Positions 61,681 through 64,000 of a stretch of DNA of 64,000 bases are shown here, piece after piece. Each line of letters opens with the position of its first letter. The stretch's first letter is position 1. The stretch spans positions 1-64,000 of the forward strand of contig CAIQUL010000147.1 in the NCBI GenBank assembly GCA_903874975.1, given 5' to 3'. The stretch comes from an uncultured Chthoniobacter sp. (GTDB taxonomy: Bacteria; Verrucomicrobiota; Verrucomicrobiia; Chthoniobacterales; Chthoniobacteraceae). The position numbers were made by a program, and so were the translations under genes. The notes below the pieces were generated by a model. It searched no databases and had not been told where the DNA came from. It saw only the letters and a list, made by a program, of their open reading frames with translations.

Positions 61681-64000
61681 ACATTTCCGAGCCCTTCATC
61701 CGGCGGCCGGTGATGACCACGCTGGTCATGCTCGCCATCCTCGGCTTCGGGCTCTTCGCCTTTCGCGGGCTGCCGGTGAGCGATCTGCCGAACGTCGATT
61801 TTCCCACCATCCAAGTCTCCGCCAGCCTCCCCGGCGCGAGCCCGGAGACCATGGCCGCCGCCGTGGCCACGCCGCTGGAGCGGCAGTTCAGCACCATCGC
61901 GGGCATCGACTCGATGACCTCCACGAGCGCGCTCGGCCTCACAAACATCACCATCGTCTTCAACCTCAACCGCAACATCGATGCCGCCGCGCAGGACGTG
62001 CAAAGCGCCATCGCCGCCGCCGCCCGCCTGCTCCCGCGCGACATGCCGAGCCCGCCGTCGTACAAGAAGGTGAACCCCGCGGATTCGCCCGTGCTTTTTC
62101 TCGCCGTCCTCTCGCCCACGTTGCGGCTTTCCGACGTGAACGAATACGCCGACACGCTTCTCGCCCAGCGCATTTCCACCACGCCCGGCGTCGCGCAGGT
62201 TTCCATTTTCGGCCCGCAAAAATACGCTGTCCGCGCGCAGGTGGACCCGCGCGAACTTGCGGCGCGCGGCATCGGCGTGGACGAAGTCGCGAAGGCCATC
62301 CAGGACGCGAACGTCAATCTCCCGACCGGCACGCTCTACGGCCCGGCCGAGGCCGCGACCGTGCAGACCAGCGGCCAGCTCTTCGATGCCGCCGCGTATC
62401 GCCGGATCATCGTGGCCTACCGCAACGGCTCGCCCGTCCGGCTGGAGCAGCTCGGGCGCGTCATCGACAGCGTGGAAAACGACAAGATCGCGAGCTGGTT
62501 TCGCGGCACCCGAGGCATCGTCCTCGCCATCCAGAAACAGCCGGGCACCAACACCGTCGCCGTCGTGGATGCGGTCAAAGCGCTGCTGCCCACCTTCCGC
62601 GCGCAGATGCCGCCGGCGGTGCAGTTGGAAATCCTCGCCGACAAATCCCTCTCCATCCGCAGCAGCGTTCACGAGGTCGAGTTCACCCTCGTCCTCGCGA
62701 TCGCACTCGTGGTCCTGGTCATCTTCCTTTTCCTCCGCAATATCCGCGCGACCCTCATCCCCTCCGTGGCCATGCCGCTCTCGATCATCGGCACCTTCAT
62801 GGTCATGCACCTGCTCGGCTTCAGCGTGGACAATTTTTCGCTCCTCGCCATGACCCTCGCCACGGGGTTCGTCGTCGATGACGCCATCGTGGTTTTGGAA
62901 AACATTGTGCGCCACATCGAGCGGGGCGCCTCGCCCATGGAGGCCGCGCTCAAAGGCTCGCGCGAGATCGGCTTCACCATCGTCTCGATGACCATCTCGC
63001 TTGCCGCGGTCTTCATTCCCGTGCTCTTCATGGGGGGTATCCTCGGACGCCTGCTCAATGAATTCGCCGTCGTCATGGGCGTCGCCATTCTGGTCAGCGG
63101 CTTCATCTCGCTCACGCTCACGCCGATGCTCTGCGCGCGCTTTCTCCAGCCACACGACCAGCGCCCGCAGGGCCGGCTTTACGAAATGAGCGAGCGCGTT
63201 TTCGACGGCGCGCTGCACCTTTACGAGCGCACCCTCCAGGCAGCTCTGCGGCACCGTTTCCTCGTCCTCATGGTCGCGCTCGCGAGCATCGCCGCGACGG
63301 CATTTCTCTACACGAAGCTGCCCACCGGCTTCATCCCCACTGAGGATACCGGCCAGATTTTCGTCATGACCGAGGCCGCGCAGGGCATCGGGTTTGAAAA
63401 GATGTGCGCCCTCCAGCAGCAGGCCGCCGCCGTCGTCCTCGGCAATCCGCATGTCGAGGGCTTCATGTCCAGCGTCGGCGTGGGGCCGAATAGCTCGACC
63501 GGCAATTCCGGGCGCATTTTCATGAACCTCAAGCCGCGCAGTGAACGGCCATCGGCGGACGCCATCATCGCCGAGCTGCGGCCCAAGCTCGCCGGCGTGC
63601 CGGGGCTGCGCGCCTTTCCGCAGGTCGTCCCTTCGATCCGCATCGGCGGCAGCCTGACCAAGAGCCTTTACCAGTTCACCCTCTCCGGTCCCGACCTTCA
63701 GGAACTCTACGCCATCGCGCCCAAGGTCGAGGCCACGATGCGGCAGATTCCCGGCCTCATCGACGTGGCCAGCGACCTGCAAATCACCAACCCGCAAGTC
63801 ATGGTCACCATCGAGCGCGACCAGGCCGGCGCGCTCGGCGTCAGCGCCAGCCAGATCGAGACCGCGCTCGCCCACGCCTACGGCGCGCAGCAGATCTCCA
63901 CCATCTACACCGCCACCAACCAATACCGCGTCATCCTCGAAGTCCTCCCGCACTTTCAGGAAAGCGCCGTCGATCTCCACGCCCTCTACGTGCGCTCCGC
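61677..64000 (+). CDS. AcrB/MdtB-like RND efflux permease, truncated by window end
   Basis: [82 protein letters not shown]; read from nucleotides. Confidence 0.93.
   Translation, partial: [774 protein letters not shown]

Noticed and set aside
61185-63980. 931-aa ORF antisense to the acrA/acrB-like genes
   Set aside because: Same GC artefact; the sense strand is a clear RND permease.

Overview
High-GC bacterial chromosomal window. Gene content and style suggest Verrucomicrobia or a relative; this is inferred from families only, with no rRNA present. Most of it is ordinary housekeeping: a MoxR/DUF58/DUF4129 operon, trpE-trpG, topB-dprA, PhoB/PhoR-like pair, miaA, rpsR-rpmG-DksA-like, htrA, argF, pgk-tpiA, DUF2868/DUF3482, HU, a hybrid kinase, sdhCAB, a Cus-type metal efflux system, and a MarR-linked AcrAB-type RND pump cut by the window end. 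No tRNA, rRNA, CRISPR array, phage or transposase was found. The main unusual signal is a set of repeat-based elements. (1) Two cassettes encoding 23S-IVS/S23-like four-helix-bundle proteins sit precisely between operon partners (moxR|DUF58 and trpE|trpG). Each is bounded by long inverted repeats built of 7-nt units and ending GGGA...TCCC. (2) Arms with the same 7-nt periodicity occur without the ORF: an orphan after DUF58, an in-frame stretch in DUF58, and a 77-bp inverted-repeat mini-element in frame in cusA. (3) A 156-159 bp palindromic element occurs once intergenically and once as an in-frame 52-codon insertion in cusA. (4) GTAGCTtGGACTTTAGTCCAA palindromes occur three times. The window also holds several gene fossils (cheA/cheW/MetA-like, a TIGR01777-like epimerase with an in-frame stop, a mazG tail, and a decayed tandem paralog). 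All coordinates were read by eye; no database search was run.
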